Source: Syntrophaceae bacterium UBA1062
GTDB taxonomy: Bacteria; Desulfobacterota; Desulfomonilia; UBA1062
NCBI GenBank assembly: GCA_002316295.1
Contig: DCDF01000260.1
Location: forward strand, 1-14,540
Length of the DNA: 14,540 bases
Direction of reading: 5' to 3'
In this document: one piece after another, positions 7,170 through 13,602 of the stretch
How the letters are laid out: each line of letters opens with the position of its first letter
Position numbering within the stretch: the first letter of the stretch is position 1
Notes under the pieces: generated by a model
What the model was told of the DNA's origin: nothing
Database searches by the model: none
Seen by the model: the letters and a program-made list of their open reading frames with translations, nothing else
Translations under genes and position numbers: made by a program

Positions 7170-7197
7170 ATCTTACACCTCGAATCCGTGTTCTCAA
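7170..7197 (-). promoter_or_regulatory. Probable promoter of the BON-domain gene
   Basis: Read leftward, TTGAGA (7192-7197, five of six) is followed after 16 bp by TAAGAT (7170-7175, four of six). The spacing suits sigma70. The start would fall near 7163, about 37 nt before the ATG. Confidence 0.45.
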
Positions 7198-7245
7198 GGG
7201 AGAGGCGGGCTTGAAGACTGCGGGCAGGCGATGCCCCGGTATGTG

Positions 7246-8784
7246 CTACTTGCCGGTGAAGAAGGGGGAGATCCGGATGAGCGCGTAGGTTTCGCGCCTG
7301 TCGAAAGAGCTCACGACCTCGGCCTGCATCCGTCTGGAAAGCCTGTCCAGCTCGGCGTCGAGGTCCTGCGTGCGCACGGCCAGATATGCCGCATCACCGA
7401 TCGGCACCACCTCCTTGCTCACGACCGAAGGCCGGCCTCCCGTGTATCCCAGATATCCCCTCATGACCAGATCGTCCTGATACACCAGAAGCGGAACGGC
7501 TGTGCTGATCTGCCGGACATAGCCCACCGGTCCCGAAGCCCGGGCCGGTAGCATGACTGCCGCAGCATACCAGCTGAAACAGAACATCAGCACCATGCAC
7601 AGGCCGATGACGGCCTGGGACTTCCGTTTCCGGGCAAGCCACAGGAATATGGCAGAAGCGGCAAGCAGCGCGATCAGAGCAAAGGCCTGGGCGGGGCTCA
7701 GGGACAGCTCGCGGATGGACTCAATGGACAGGTACAAGAACACGGCAACCGTCAGGAGAGCGCCTGTTGTGATCACGGCAGCGGTCCGAAGCGCCTGGAG
7801 ACGCTCCGGGATCAGGAGCCTTCCCGCCGCCCAGTAGCCGACAATGATGCCGCCGAAGGGAACGCCCAGCAGTGCGTAGCCCTCCTGGAGGTTCGGAGAG
7901 AAGAGAACGATCATGAGCCCCATGCCGAACCCGGTCTTCGGAGCGAGCAGGCTGCGCCACGAGTTCGGGCCCTGCGGCCTTCCGCCGTAGGCCCAGGCGG
8001 GAATGACGAGAAAGAGCCAGGGCAGATGATACTTCATCCAGATCCAGAGCCGCTCCACGAGACCGTGCTCGCTGTCGAAGGTGAAAATGTAGCCTGCATA
8101 GGACCACCCGGCAGCGATCCAGTAAGCCGCGAAGGCCGCCAGGATCATTCCGCCGATGATCAGCACGCCGGAGGCGGCGCGGATGGTGAGGATCCGTTTC
8201 GGGGAAAGATCGAAGAGCATGAGCAGTACGACGCCGAAGGCGAAGAAGCCAAGAGGTATCCACCCCCCGACGATCACGGCGGTGCCCGCGAGGAGGTAGG
8301 AGAGCACATACCACCAGGAGTTATACTCCTTGATGTAGACCTGCGCGAACAGCAGAAACGCGAGTATGGCCAGGCTCGCGGGCAAGGCCGTGGGATTGAG
8401 CGTCGCATGGCTTGCGATGAATCCCCATGAGGTGATGGTGATGAGCGAGGCCAGGATGCCCGATCTGCTGTCCCACAGCGAAGTGCAGAATGAAAACACG
8501 CCCATCGCCACCAGGCACCCGAGCAGGATGTCCGTCAGGCGCAGGGATAGAACGTCAGAGAAGGGCAGCAGGGAGAAGATCACGGGCATCAGCACGTTCG
8601 GGCCGTCCAGCGGGACGCCGTTCAGGGTAGGCACGAGCCGGAATTCGCGGTGCAGCTCACCGATCGTCTGGAAGAGCCATGCCTCCCCGGCCAGCGGCAC
8701 GTCGACGGCGAGAAACGGGACAAGCAGGGCAAGGCAGGAGAAGAAAACCCCCAAGATAATCATCAGTGAACGGAAAAATCCCAC
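7246..8784 (-). CDS. ArnT-like GT-C family membrane protein with degenerate active loop
   Basis: 512-residue polytopic membrane protein with about eleven to twelve hydrophobic segments, and a soluble C-terminal tail from about residue 420 expected in the periplasm. The first loop (residues 30-62) keeps the layout of ArnT/PMT_2 transferases, including VPTLNG at 51-56 and the following substrate loop. However, the usual acidic pair is GE (33-34), and the usual EKPPL-type motif is replaced by LDGPN (59-63). ArnT relatives move sugars such as aminoarabinose from undecaprenyl phosphate to lipid A. A transferase role is plausible here, but the altered loop leaves activity in doubt. The start is GTG: GGAGGGGG (8793-8800) lies 8 nt upstream and no better ATG is present. 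It reads in the same direction as the BON gene, 119 nt apart, and diverges from rph. Confidence 0.72.
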   Translation of the reverse strand: MGFFRSLMIILGVFFSCLALLVPFLAVDVPLAGEAWLFQTIGELHREFRLVPTLNGVPLDGPNVLMPVIFSLLPFSDVLSLRLTDILLGCLVAMGVFSFCTSLWDSRSGILASLITITSWGFIASHATLNPTALPASLAILAFLLFAQVYIKEYNSWWYVLSYLLAGTAVIVGGWIPLGFFAFGVVLLMLFDLSPKRILTIRAASGVLIIGGMILAAFAAYWIAAGWSYAGYIFTFDSEHGLVERLWIWMKYHLPWLFLVIPAWAYGGRPQGPNSWRSLLAPKTGFGMGLMIVLFSPNLQEGYALLGVPFGGIIVGYWAAGRLLIPERLQALRTAAVITTGALLTVAVFLYLSIESIRELSLSPAQAFALIALLAASAIFLWLARKRKSQAVIGLCMVLMFCFSWYAAAVMLPARASGPVGYVRQISTAVPLLVYQDDLVMRGYLGYTGGRPSVVSKEVVPIGDAAYLAVRTQDLDAELDRLSRRMQAEVVSSFDRRETYALIRISPFFTGK

Positions 8785-8812
8785 CAGAATTACCCCCTCC
8801 AGTCATTATGAG

Positions 8813-8842
8813 GGTTTACCCGAGGATAATCGGGCATGTCAA
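8813..8842 (-). promoter_or_regulatory. Possible promoter of the ArnT-like gene
   Basis: Read leftward, a perfect TTGACA (8837-8842) is followed after 18 bp by TAAACC (8813-8818, three of six). The -35 is strong and the -10 weak. The implied leader of about 20 nt includes the strong ribosome site. Confidence 0.4.
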
Positions 8843-8942
8843 GCATGGAATCCCGTCCCGTGAAACAGGTTTCGCATAGCGGGCCGATGTGCGGCGTTGC
8901 CCGTCTCATGCGCCCGGTCTTCTACCGCCTTTGTCCTAAAGG

Positions 8943-8972
8943 TTGACTTTTGCCCGACACTGCCCGTAGTAT
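8943..8972 (+). promoter_or_regulatory. Promoter of the rph-rdgB-archease-rtcB operon
   Basis: TTGACT (8943-8948, five of six) and TAGTAT (8967-8972, four of six) are 18 bp apart, a good sigma70-like pair. The start near 8979 leaves a short leader with TTGGAGAG in front of the ATG at 9001. Confidence 0.55.
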
Positions 8973-9000
8973 TGCCGCAACGAAAGATATTGGAGAGTGC

Positions 9001-9777
9001 ATGGCTTCCATCGAGGAATTACTCAAGAATAAAGGCATCTCGAAACCGAAAGTTCTCAAGCGTTCAGACAGCAGGAAACCCGAGGATATCCGGAATGTCC
9101 GGATCACCCGGAACTACTGCAAGCACGCCCTGGGCTCATGCCTCATCGAGGTGGGAGACACCCGGGTGATATGCGCCGCCAACATGGAGAACAAGGTGCC
9201 GCCCCATCTGAAAAACACCGGAACCGGATGGCTTACGGCGGAATACGGGATGCTCCCGTCCTCCACCAGCACGCGCATGACCCGCGAATCGTCCCGGGGC
9301 AGGCCCCAGGGAAGAACCCACGAGATCCAGAGGATCATCGGAAGGTCGCTTCGGGCCGCGGTCAACCTCAACGAGGTGGGAGAGCGCACGATCTGGATCG
9401 ATTGCGATGTCGTGCAGGCGGACGGTGGCACGAGAACGGCCTCGATCACCGGCGCCTACGTGGCGCTGAAAGACGCCCTGGAGGCACTGGTGAGCCAGCA
9501 GACCCTCGCCCGAAACCCCATCGAAGAGCAGGTGGCCGCCGTTTCCGTAGGCATCGTTGACGGCGAGATTCTGCTGGATCTGAACTATGAGGAAGACGCC
9601 CGGGCGGATGTGGATATGAACGTCGTCATGACCGGCAGCGGGAATATCATCGAGGTGCAGGGCACAGCGGAGGGCCGGGCATTTTCCCAGGAGCAGATGG
9701 TCTCCATGCTGAACCTCGCGCACAAAGGAATCCAGCAGCTCATGAAGCTCCAGAACCGGGCGCTCGGTATCGGATGA
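9001..9777 (+). CDS. rph: Ribonuclease PH
   Basis: 258-residue RNase PH, a phosphate-dependent 3'-to-5' exonuclease that trims tRNA precursors and works as a hexameric ring in the cytoplasm. Family motifs are continuous: TGWLTAEYGMLP (75-86), RTHEIQRIIGRSLRAA (105-120), the phosphate-binding segment DGGTRTASITGA (141-152), the acidic metal region DLNYEEDARADVDMNVVM (193-210), and IEVQGTAEG (217-225). Compared with E. coli RNase PH it carries an extra Lys-rich N-terminal segment of about 20 residues before the conserved TRNY. The start at 9001 is fixed by GGAGAG just upstream; an upstream in-frame ATG at 8950 falls inside the predicted promoter. The stop overlaps the next start in ATGA, so rdgB is translationally coupled. 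Confidence 0.96.
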   Translation: MASIEELLKNKGISKPKVLKRSDSRKPEDIRNVRITRNYCKHALGSCLIEVGDTRVICAANMENKVPPHLKNTGTGWLTAEYGMLPSSTSTRMTRESSRGRPQGRTHEIQRIIGRSLRAAVNLNEVGERTIWIDCDVVQADGGTRTASITGAYVALKDALEALVSQQTLARNPIEEQVAAVSVGIVDGEILLDLNYEEDARADVDMNVVMTGSGNIIEVQGTAEGRAFSQEQMVSMLNLAHKGIQQLMKLQNRALGIG

Positions 9778-10370
9778 AGCTCCTGGCGGCGACCACCAAC
9801 CGGGGAAAGATCGTGGAGATCGCCGAAATACTCTCCGGCCTCGGCGTCACAGTCGTGACTCCGGAGGAGATCGATCTGCACATCGATGTGAAGGAAGACG
9901 GCGCCACCTTTGCCGAAAACGCCCTCATCAAGGCCCGGGCCTGGAGCGAGGCGGCGGGTATGCCCGCGCTGGCAGACGATTCGGGGCTGTGTGTGGATGC
10001 GCTCGACGGCAGGCCCGGCGTGATGTCCGCTCGGTTCTCGGGCCCGGATGCCACGGATGAAAAAAACATCGAGCTGCTTCTCCGGTCTCTTCAGAGCAAG
10101 ACGCAGAGAACCGCCAGGTTCGTCTGCGCCGTGGCCCTGGCATGGCAGACCGGGGAGGTTATCCTCGCCGAGGGCCGATATGAGGGGATCATCATCGACG
10201 AGCCGAGGGGCCGGGGCGGGTTCGGCTACGACCCGGTGTTTCTCGATCCGGAGCTGAACAAGACCCTCGCCCAGATGAGCCCGGGGGAAAAGAACGCCCG
10301 GAGCCACCGGAGAAAGGCCCTGGATGCGCTGAAAACGAGGCTTCAGGAGTCCGGGCTGCTCCATGATTGA
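9774..10370 (+). CDS. rdgB: XTP/dITP pyrophosphatase (RdgB/HAM1 family)
   Basis: 198-residue non-canonical purine NTP pyrophosphatase. It hydrolyses ITP, dITP and XTP to monophosphates, keeping deaminated purines out of DNA and RNA. Motifs in order: the nucleotide-binding TTNRGK (7-12), GATFAENALIKA (43-54), the catalytic ADDSGL with D69, GRPGVMSARFSG (79-90), GRGGFGYDPVF (146-156), and SHRRKAL (177-183). Length is typical. The start codon lies in the ATGA overlap with rph, an arrangement seen in many bacteria. The following gene begins 27 nt downstream, probably in the same transcript. Confidence 0.96.
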   Translation: MKLLAATTNRGKIVEIAEILSGLGVTVVTPEEIDLHIDVKEDGATFAENALIKARAWSEAAGMPALADDSGLCVDALDGRPGVMSARFSGPDATDEKNIELLLRSLQSKTQRTARFVCAVALAWQTGEVILAEGRYEGIIIDEPRGRGGFGYDPVFLDPELNKTLAQMSPGEKNARSHRRKALDALKTRLQESGLLHD

Positions 10371-10397
10371 AGGATGAAATCAGGGGAGGATGCTCCC

Positions 10398-10799
10398 GTG
10401 GCATACTCGCTCATCGAACACACTGCGGATACCGGATTCAGGGTGACGGCGGGCTCCGTGCAAGGCCTGTTCGCGGATGCAGGCATGGCCCTGGCGGGCA
10501 TCGCCGGCGCATCGGGCGGTCGTGAGACCGTCCGCACCGAGGTGACCGTGGAGGGCATCGACCAGGCGGACCTGCTGGTAAGGTGGCTGCAGGAGCTTCT
10601 CTATCTCATGGAGGTAAGGCGTCTGCGGATATCGCGGCTGGAGATTCCCGAGCTCGGTGACACCCGCATGACGGCTGTGGTGAAGGGAGAGTACGGCTCC
10701 GGCCCCCCGGCGCGCGAGATCAAGGGAGTCACCTATCACGGACTGGAGATCAGACGGGCGGGCGGCGGCTGCGAGGCGGTCATTATCGTTGATGTATAG
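10398..10799 (+). CDS. Archease, RtcB ligase activator
   Basis: 133-residue archease (141 if an upstream ATG is used). Archeases speed up and broaden the GTP-dependent guanylylation of RtcB. The N-terminal IEHTADTGFRV, the helix LLVRWLQELLYL and the late REIKGVTYHGLEI followed by VIIVDV match the family from end to end. The GTG at 10398 is preferred: GGGGAGG (10383-10389) lies 8 nt before it, and it places the conserved YxxxEHTAD motif near residue 3 as usual. The ATG at 10374 has GAAGG immediately adjacent, with no spacer. The gene ends inside the start of rtcB with an 8-nt overlap, matching the expected functional pair. Confidence 0.93.
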   Translation: MAYSLIEHTADTGFRVTAGSVQGLFADAGMALAGIAGASGGRETVRTEVTVEGIDQADLLVRWLQELLYLMEVRRLRISRLEIPELGDTRMTAVVKGEYGSGPPAREIKGVTYHGLEIRRAGGGCEAVIIVDV

Positions 10800-12246
10800 G
10801 GCACTGGAGAATCTGAGCGTCAGGCGCCTTGATAAATATCGCCTGGAGATACGGCGGCAGCCGCCCATGCTCACCTGCGGCGTCATTTATGCCAACGCGC
10901 GGATCGAGAAAGACCTGAAAGACGGCAACGTGCTCCGGCAGGTGGCGAACGTGGCGTGCCTGCCGGGTATTATAGGCCCTTCGCTCGCCATGCCGGACAT
11001 CCACTGGGGCTACGGATTTCCCATCGGAGGGGTCGCCGCCTTTTCTCTTGACGGCGGGATCATCTCGCCCGGAGGAGTGGGCTACGATATCAACTGCGGC
11101 ATCCGCTGCATTACCACCCGAATCTCGATGCGTGAGCTCCACCCCGGTGTGGAAGATCTGCTCGCCCTGCTCTACAGCACAATACCTTCCGGAGTGGGAT
11201 CGAGCACCCGGGGCTTCCGTGTGGGGAAAAGGGATCTCCTGGACGTTCTCGCGAACGGCTCGAGGTGGGCCCTGAAGCAGGGGCTCGCCGACCGGGAAGA
11301 CCTCGAAGCCCACGAGGACGGGGGATGCATGGAGGACGCCGACCCGGAGGCTGTCTCCGAGAGGGCCATAGAGCGCGGCCTTCCCCAGTTGGGCACTCTG
11401 GGCTCGGGAAACCATTTTCTGGAGATCGACGTGGTGGAGGAGATCTTCGACGAGGATACGGCCCGGATTTTCGGCCTGTTCGAAGGGCAGACGGTGGTCC
11501 TCATCCACAGCGGCTCACGGGGACTCGGCCACCAGGTCTGCGACGACTATGTGCACGCCATGCTGTCCGCCGGGATCAGATCGGGAATCGAGCTGCCCGA
11601 CAGGCAGCTCGCCTGCGCACCAATATCCGGCAGCCAGGGAAAGGCATACTTCGGGGCTATGGCAGCCGCCGCAAACTTCGCCTTTGCCAACCGGCAGATC
11701 ATGACCCATCTCGTGAGACAGACCTTCGAGCGGTATTTCTCGTCGAGCTGGGAGAGGCTGGGCATGAGGCTGCTCTACGACTGCTGCCACAACATCGCGA
11801 AAAAGGAGACGATCACCTGGGATGGCAGGCGGATTCAGGCGTGCATCCACCGCAAAGGCGCGACGCGGGCGCTGGGCCCGGGCGACCGCCGTCTTCCGGA
11901 GAGGTTCCGCAAGACCGGCCAGCCGGTGCTCGTGCCGGGAGACATGGGGAGGTCGTCGTATATCCTCGCTGGAGCGCCTGGTGCGAAGGAGACCTTCTCG
12001 AGCGCCTGCCACGGCGCGGGCAGACTCCTCTCCAGGCAGCAGGCGAAAAAGCTCGGCAGGGGCAGGTCAATTCTCGACGAGCTGAAGGGCAGGGGCGTTC
12101 ACGCCATGGCCGCATCCCGGGGCACTCTTGCAGAAGAGGCCCCTGATGCCTACAAGGATGTGGCCGAGGTGGTGTCCACCATCACCGGGGCGGGAATCTG
12201 CCGCGCCGTGGCGCGGCTCAAGCCCCTTGCCATGGTGAAAGGATGA
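10792..12246 (+). CDS. rtcB: RNA-splicing ligase RtcB
   Basis: 484-residue RtcB, which joins RNA 2',3'-cyclic phosphate (or 3'-phosphate) ends to 5'-OH ends using GTP and Mn2+. The expected active-site residues are present: D99 and C102 in GVGYDINCGIR, H208 in GSGNHFLEI, H239 in IHSGSRGLGHQ, H333 in CCHNIAKKE, and the guanylylated His as H407 in SSACHGAGR. The C-terminus ICRAVARLKPLAMVKG is also typical. The ATG at 10792 overlaps the archease end by 8 nt. There is no strong ribosome site (GAGG lies 15 nt away), which suggests translational coupling. The operon context does not include the sigma54 regulator RtcR that accompanies rtcB in E. coli. The role may be tRNA repair or, in principle, splicing of rare introns. 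Confidence 0.96.
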   Translation: MYRALENLSVRRLDKYRLEIRRQPPMLTCGVIYANARIEKDLKDGNVLRQVANVACLPGIIGPSLAMPDIHWGYGFPIGGVAAFSLDGGIISPGGVGYDINCGIRCITTRISMRELHPGVEDLLALLYSTIPSGVGSSTRGFRVGKRDLLDVLANGSRWALKQGLADREDLEAHEDGGCMEDADPEAVSERAIERGLPQLGTLGSGNHFLEIDVVEEIFDEDTARIFGLFEGQTVVLIHSGSRGLGHQVCDDYVHAMLSAGIRSGIELPDRQLACAPISGSQGKAYFGAMAAAANFAFANRQIMTHLVRQTFERYFSSSWERLGMRLLYDCCHNIAKKETITWDGRRIQACIHRKGATRALGPGDRRLPERFRKTGQPVLVPGDMGRSSYILAGAPGAKETFSSACHGAGRLLSRQQAKKLGRGRSILDELKGRGVHAMAASRGTLAEEAPDAYKDVAEVVSTITGAGICRAVARLKPLAMVKG

Positions 12247-12256
12247 CCGCTGGGAG

Positions 12257-12910
12257 TTACGCTTCGGGTGTTTCCGCAGCAGCGGCGGCTCCAGCCGCCT
12301 CTTCCGGAGCAACCTCTGCGGCCGGTGCAGCTTCTTCGGCGAACTTGGCCTGTACGAGAACCGCGATCACCTTGTCTTCGCTCACCCCGTGAGCCAGGCT
12401 CGCTCCCTCGGGGAGCTTCAGGTCGGAGGCATGGATCACGTCGTGCTTATCCGCGATGGACGACACGTCCACCTCGATCTCCGAGGGGATATTCTTGGGC
12501 GAGCACTTGATCGCGATGCTGGTCGCCTCGTGTCCGATCTTGCCTTTCCCTTCCTTCTCGGCGGGAGACGTTCCCACGAAGACGAGCGGAATTTCCACCG
12601 TTACCTCGCGGCGCAGGTCCACCTTCAGGAAGTCGATGTGGAGGATTCTGCCGGTCAGGCTGTCGCGCTGGATCGCGTGTACGAGTACCGGCAGCGTCTT
12701 GCCGCCGAGGCCGGCATCGATGACGGCCGTGCCGTGGGTCTTCTTGTAGACGTTCTCGAACTCCTTCTGAGGAACCTGGACCAGCGTGCTCTCAAAACCC
12801 CTCCCGTAGACCACGGCCGGGATAACGCCCTCTCTGCGCAGAGCGCGGACCTTCTTCTTCTGGATCGAACGTGGAGCCAGTGTCAAGGTAACCTTATCCT
12901 GTGTTCCCAT
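12257..12910 (-). CDS. rplY: Ribosomal protein L25/CTC with TL5 domain
   Basis: 217-residue long-form L25, a 5S rRNA-binding protein of the large subunit. Residues 1-92 are the L25 domain, with the RREGVIPAVVYG core (26-37) and HIDFLKVDLRREV linking (90-102). Residues about 100-187 are the TL5/CTC beta domain, including GVSEDKVIAVL near the end. A low-complexity Ala/Glu tail follows to residue 217. GGAGG (12918-12922) lies 7 nt before the ATG. A leftward -10-like TATACT (12989-12994) lacks a good -35. The gene stands alone, not in the usual prs-rplY-pth cluster. It converges on rtcB with a 10-nt gap and is divergent from greA. Confidence 0.95.
   Translation of the reverse strand: MGTQDKVTLTLAPRSIQKKKVRALRREGVIPAVVYGRGFESTLVQVPQKEFENVYKKTHGTAVIDAGLGGKTLPVLVHAIQRDSLTGRILHIDFLKVDLRREVTVEIPLVFVGTSPAEKEGKGKIGHEATSIAIKCSPKNIPSEIEVDVSSIADKHDVIHASDLKLPEGASLAHGVSEDKVIAVLVQAKFAEEAAPAAEVAPEEAAGAAAAAETPEA
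12284..12299. repeat. Palindromic hairpin in the rplY Ala-rich tail
   Basis: GGCGGCT and AGCCGCC are perfect 7-bp arms around two bases, inside the Ala codons of rplY and 38 nt past the rtcB stop on the opposite strand. It could serve rtcB as a 3' hairpin, but it is followed only by TCTTCC. It may simply reflect Ala/Gly codon use. Confidence 0.3.
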
Positions 12911-13036
12911 TTCTTGTCCTCCGCTTTCTTTGACAAAAAAGTATCCATGCTTTCTGAATCACTGCCACATAGCACAGAAAAACGCGACAGTATAGTCCCG
13001 ATGCATGCAATCTTTTCGCGGACTGCCATTCTCCCC

Positions 13037-13064
13037 TTGACATATCGGCACCATATGGTACTTT
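13037..13064 (+). promoter_or_regulatory. greA: greA promoter with extended -10 and palindromic spacer
   Basis: A perfect TTGACA (13037-13042) is followed after 16 bp by TACTTT (13059-13064). TGG in front of it gives an extended -10. The spacer ends in a perfect 10-bp palindrome, ACCATATGGT (13050-13059). The predicted start is near 13071. Confidence 0.6.
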
Positions 13065-13072
13065 TTCACCAT

Positions 13073-13112
13073 GATACTGGCAGGCTAGGGCTGCCGGTAT
13101 CTTTTTCTTTTT
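13073..13112 (+). terminator. Intrinsic-terminator-like hairpin in the greA leader
   Basis: GATACTGGCAG (13073-13083) pairs with CTGCCGGTATC (13091-13101) over 11 pairs with one G-U wobble and a 7-nt loop. It is followed by TTTTTCTTTTT (13102-13112). The element lies between the predicted greA start near 13071 and the ribosome site, so it should act on greA itself. It could be an attenuator producing a short leader RNA, or alternatively a 5'-stabilising hairpin followed by a U-rich translation enhancer. Confidence 0.65.
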
Positions 13113-13128
13113 ACCGTGGAGAGGAAGT

Positions 13129-13602
13129 ATGAAAAGAAATCCCATGACGAGAGAGGGCTTTCGCGCCCTGCAGGATGAGCTGGAACGCCTGAAGAAAATC
13201 GAGCGGCCCCAGGTCATCAGGGCCATCGAAGAAGCCAGAGGACACGGCGATCTGTCGGAAAACGCCGAGTATATCTACGCCAAGGAGCGCCAGTCACTCA
13301 TCGAGGGAAGGCTGCAGGATCTGGAAAACAAGCTGGGCACCGCCGAGATCATCGATACAACGAACCTCCCTGAAGACCGGATCGTTTTCGGCTCCCGATT
13401 CATACTCAGCAATGTCGATACGGAAGAAGAGACGCTCTATCAGATCGTCGGCGTCGACGAATCGGACATATCGCAGGGCAAGATCTCGATCGAGTCACCC
13501 ATGGCAAAGGCGCTGATCGGCAAAAGGCTCGATGACGAGGTGATCGTGGACACGCCCAGCGGACAGCGGGAATTCGAGATCGTCGAGATTCTGAAAAGCT
13601 AG
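13129..13602 (+). CDS. greA: Transcription elongation factor GreA
   Basis: 157-residue GreA. The protein enters the secondary channel of RNA polymerase and stimulates cleavage of backtracked transcripts. The N-terminal coiled coil (about 1-75) carries the tip motif HGDLSENAEY with the catalytic acidic residues D41 and E44. The C-terminal FKBP-like domain (about 80-157) includes GKISIESPMAKALIGK (near 117-132) and ends with the expected DTPSGQREFEIVEI. GGAGAGGA at 13118-13125 precedes the ATG by a few nucleotides. Upstream, the promoter and a terminator-like leader suggest control by premature termination. The stop codon shares CTAG with the stop of the convergent ABC ATPase gene. Confidence 0.97.
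   Translation: MKRNPMTREGFRALQDELERLKKIERPQVIRAIEEARGHGDLSENAEYIYAKERQSLIEGRLQDLENKLGTAEIIDTTNLPEDRIVFGSRFILSNVDTEEETLYQIVGVDESDISQGKISIESPMAKALIGKRLDDEVIVDTPSGQREFEIVEILKS

Noticed and set aside
10374..10397. ATG at 10374 as the archease start
   Set aside because: Its GAAGG is directly adjacent to the ATG, whereas GGGGAGG is well spaced for the GTG at 10398, which matches the usual archease N-terminus. It remains possible.
11265..12146. Second rightward open frame of 293 codons inside rtcB
   Set aside because: Arg/Gly/Pro-rich out-of-frame reading of a clearly conserved gene; all RtcB catalytic residues lie in the other frame.
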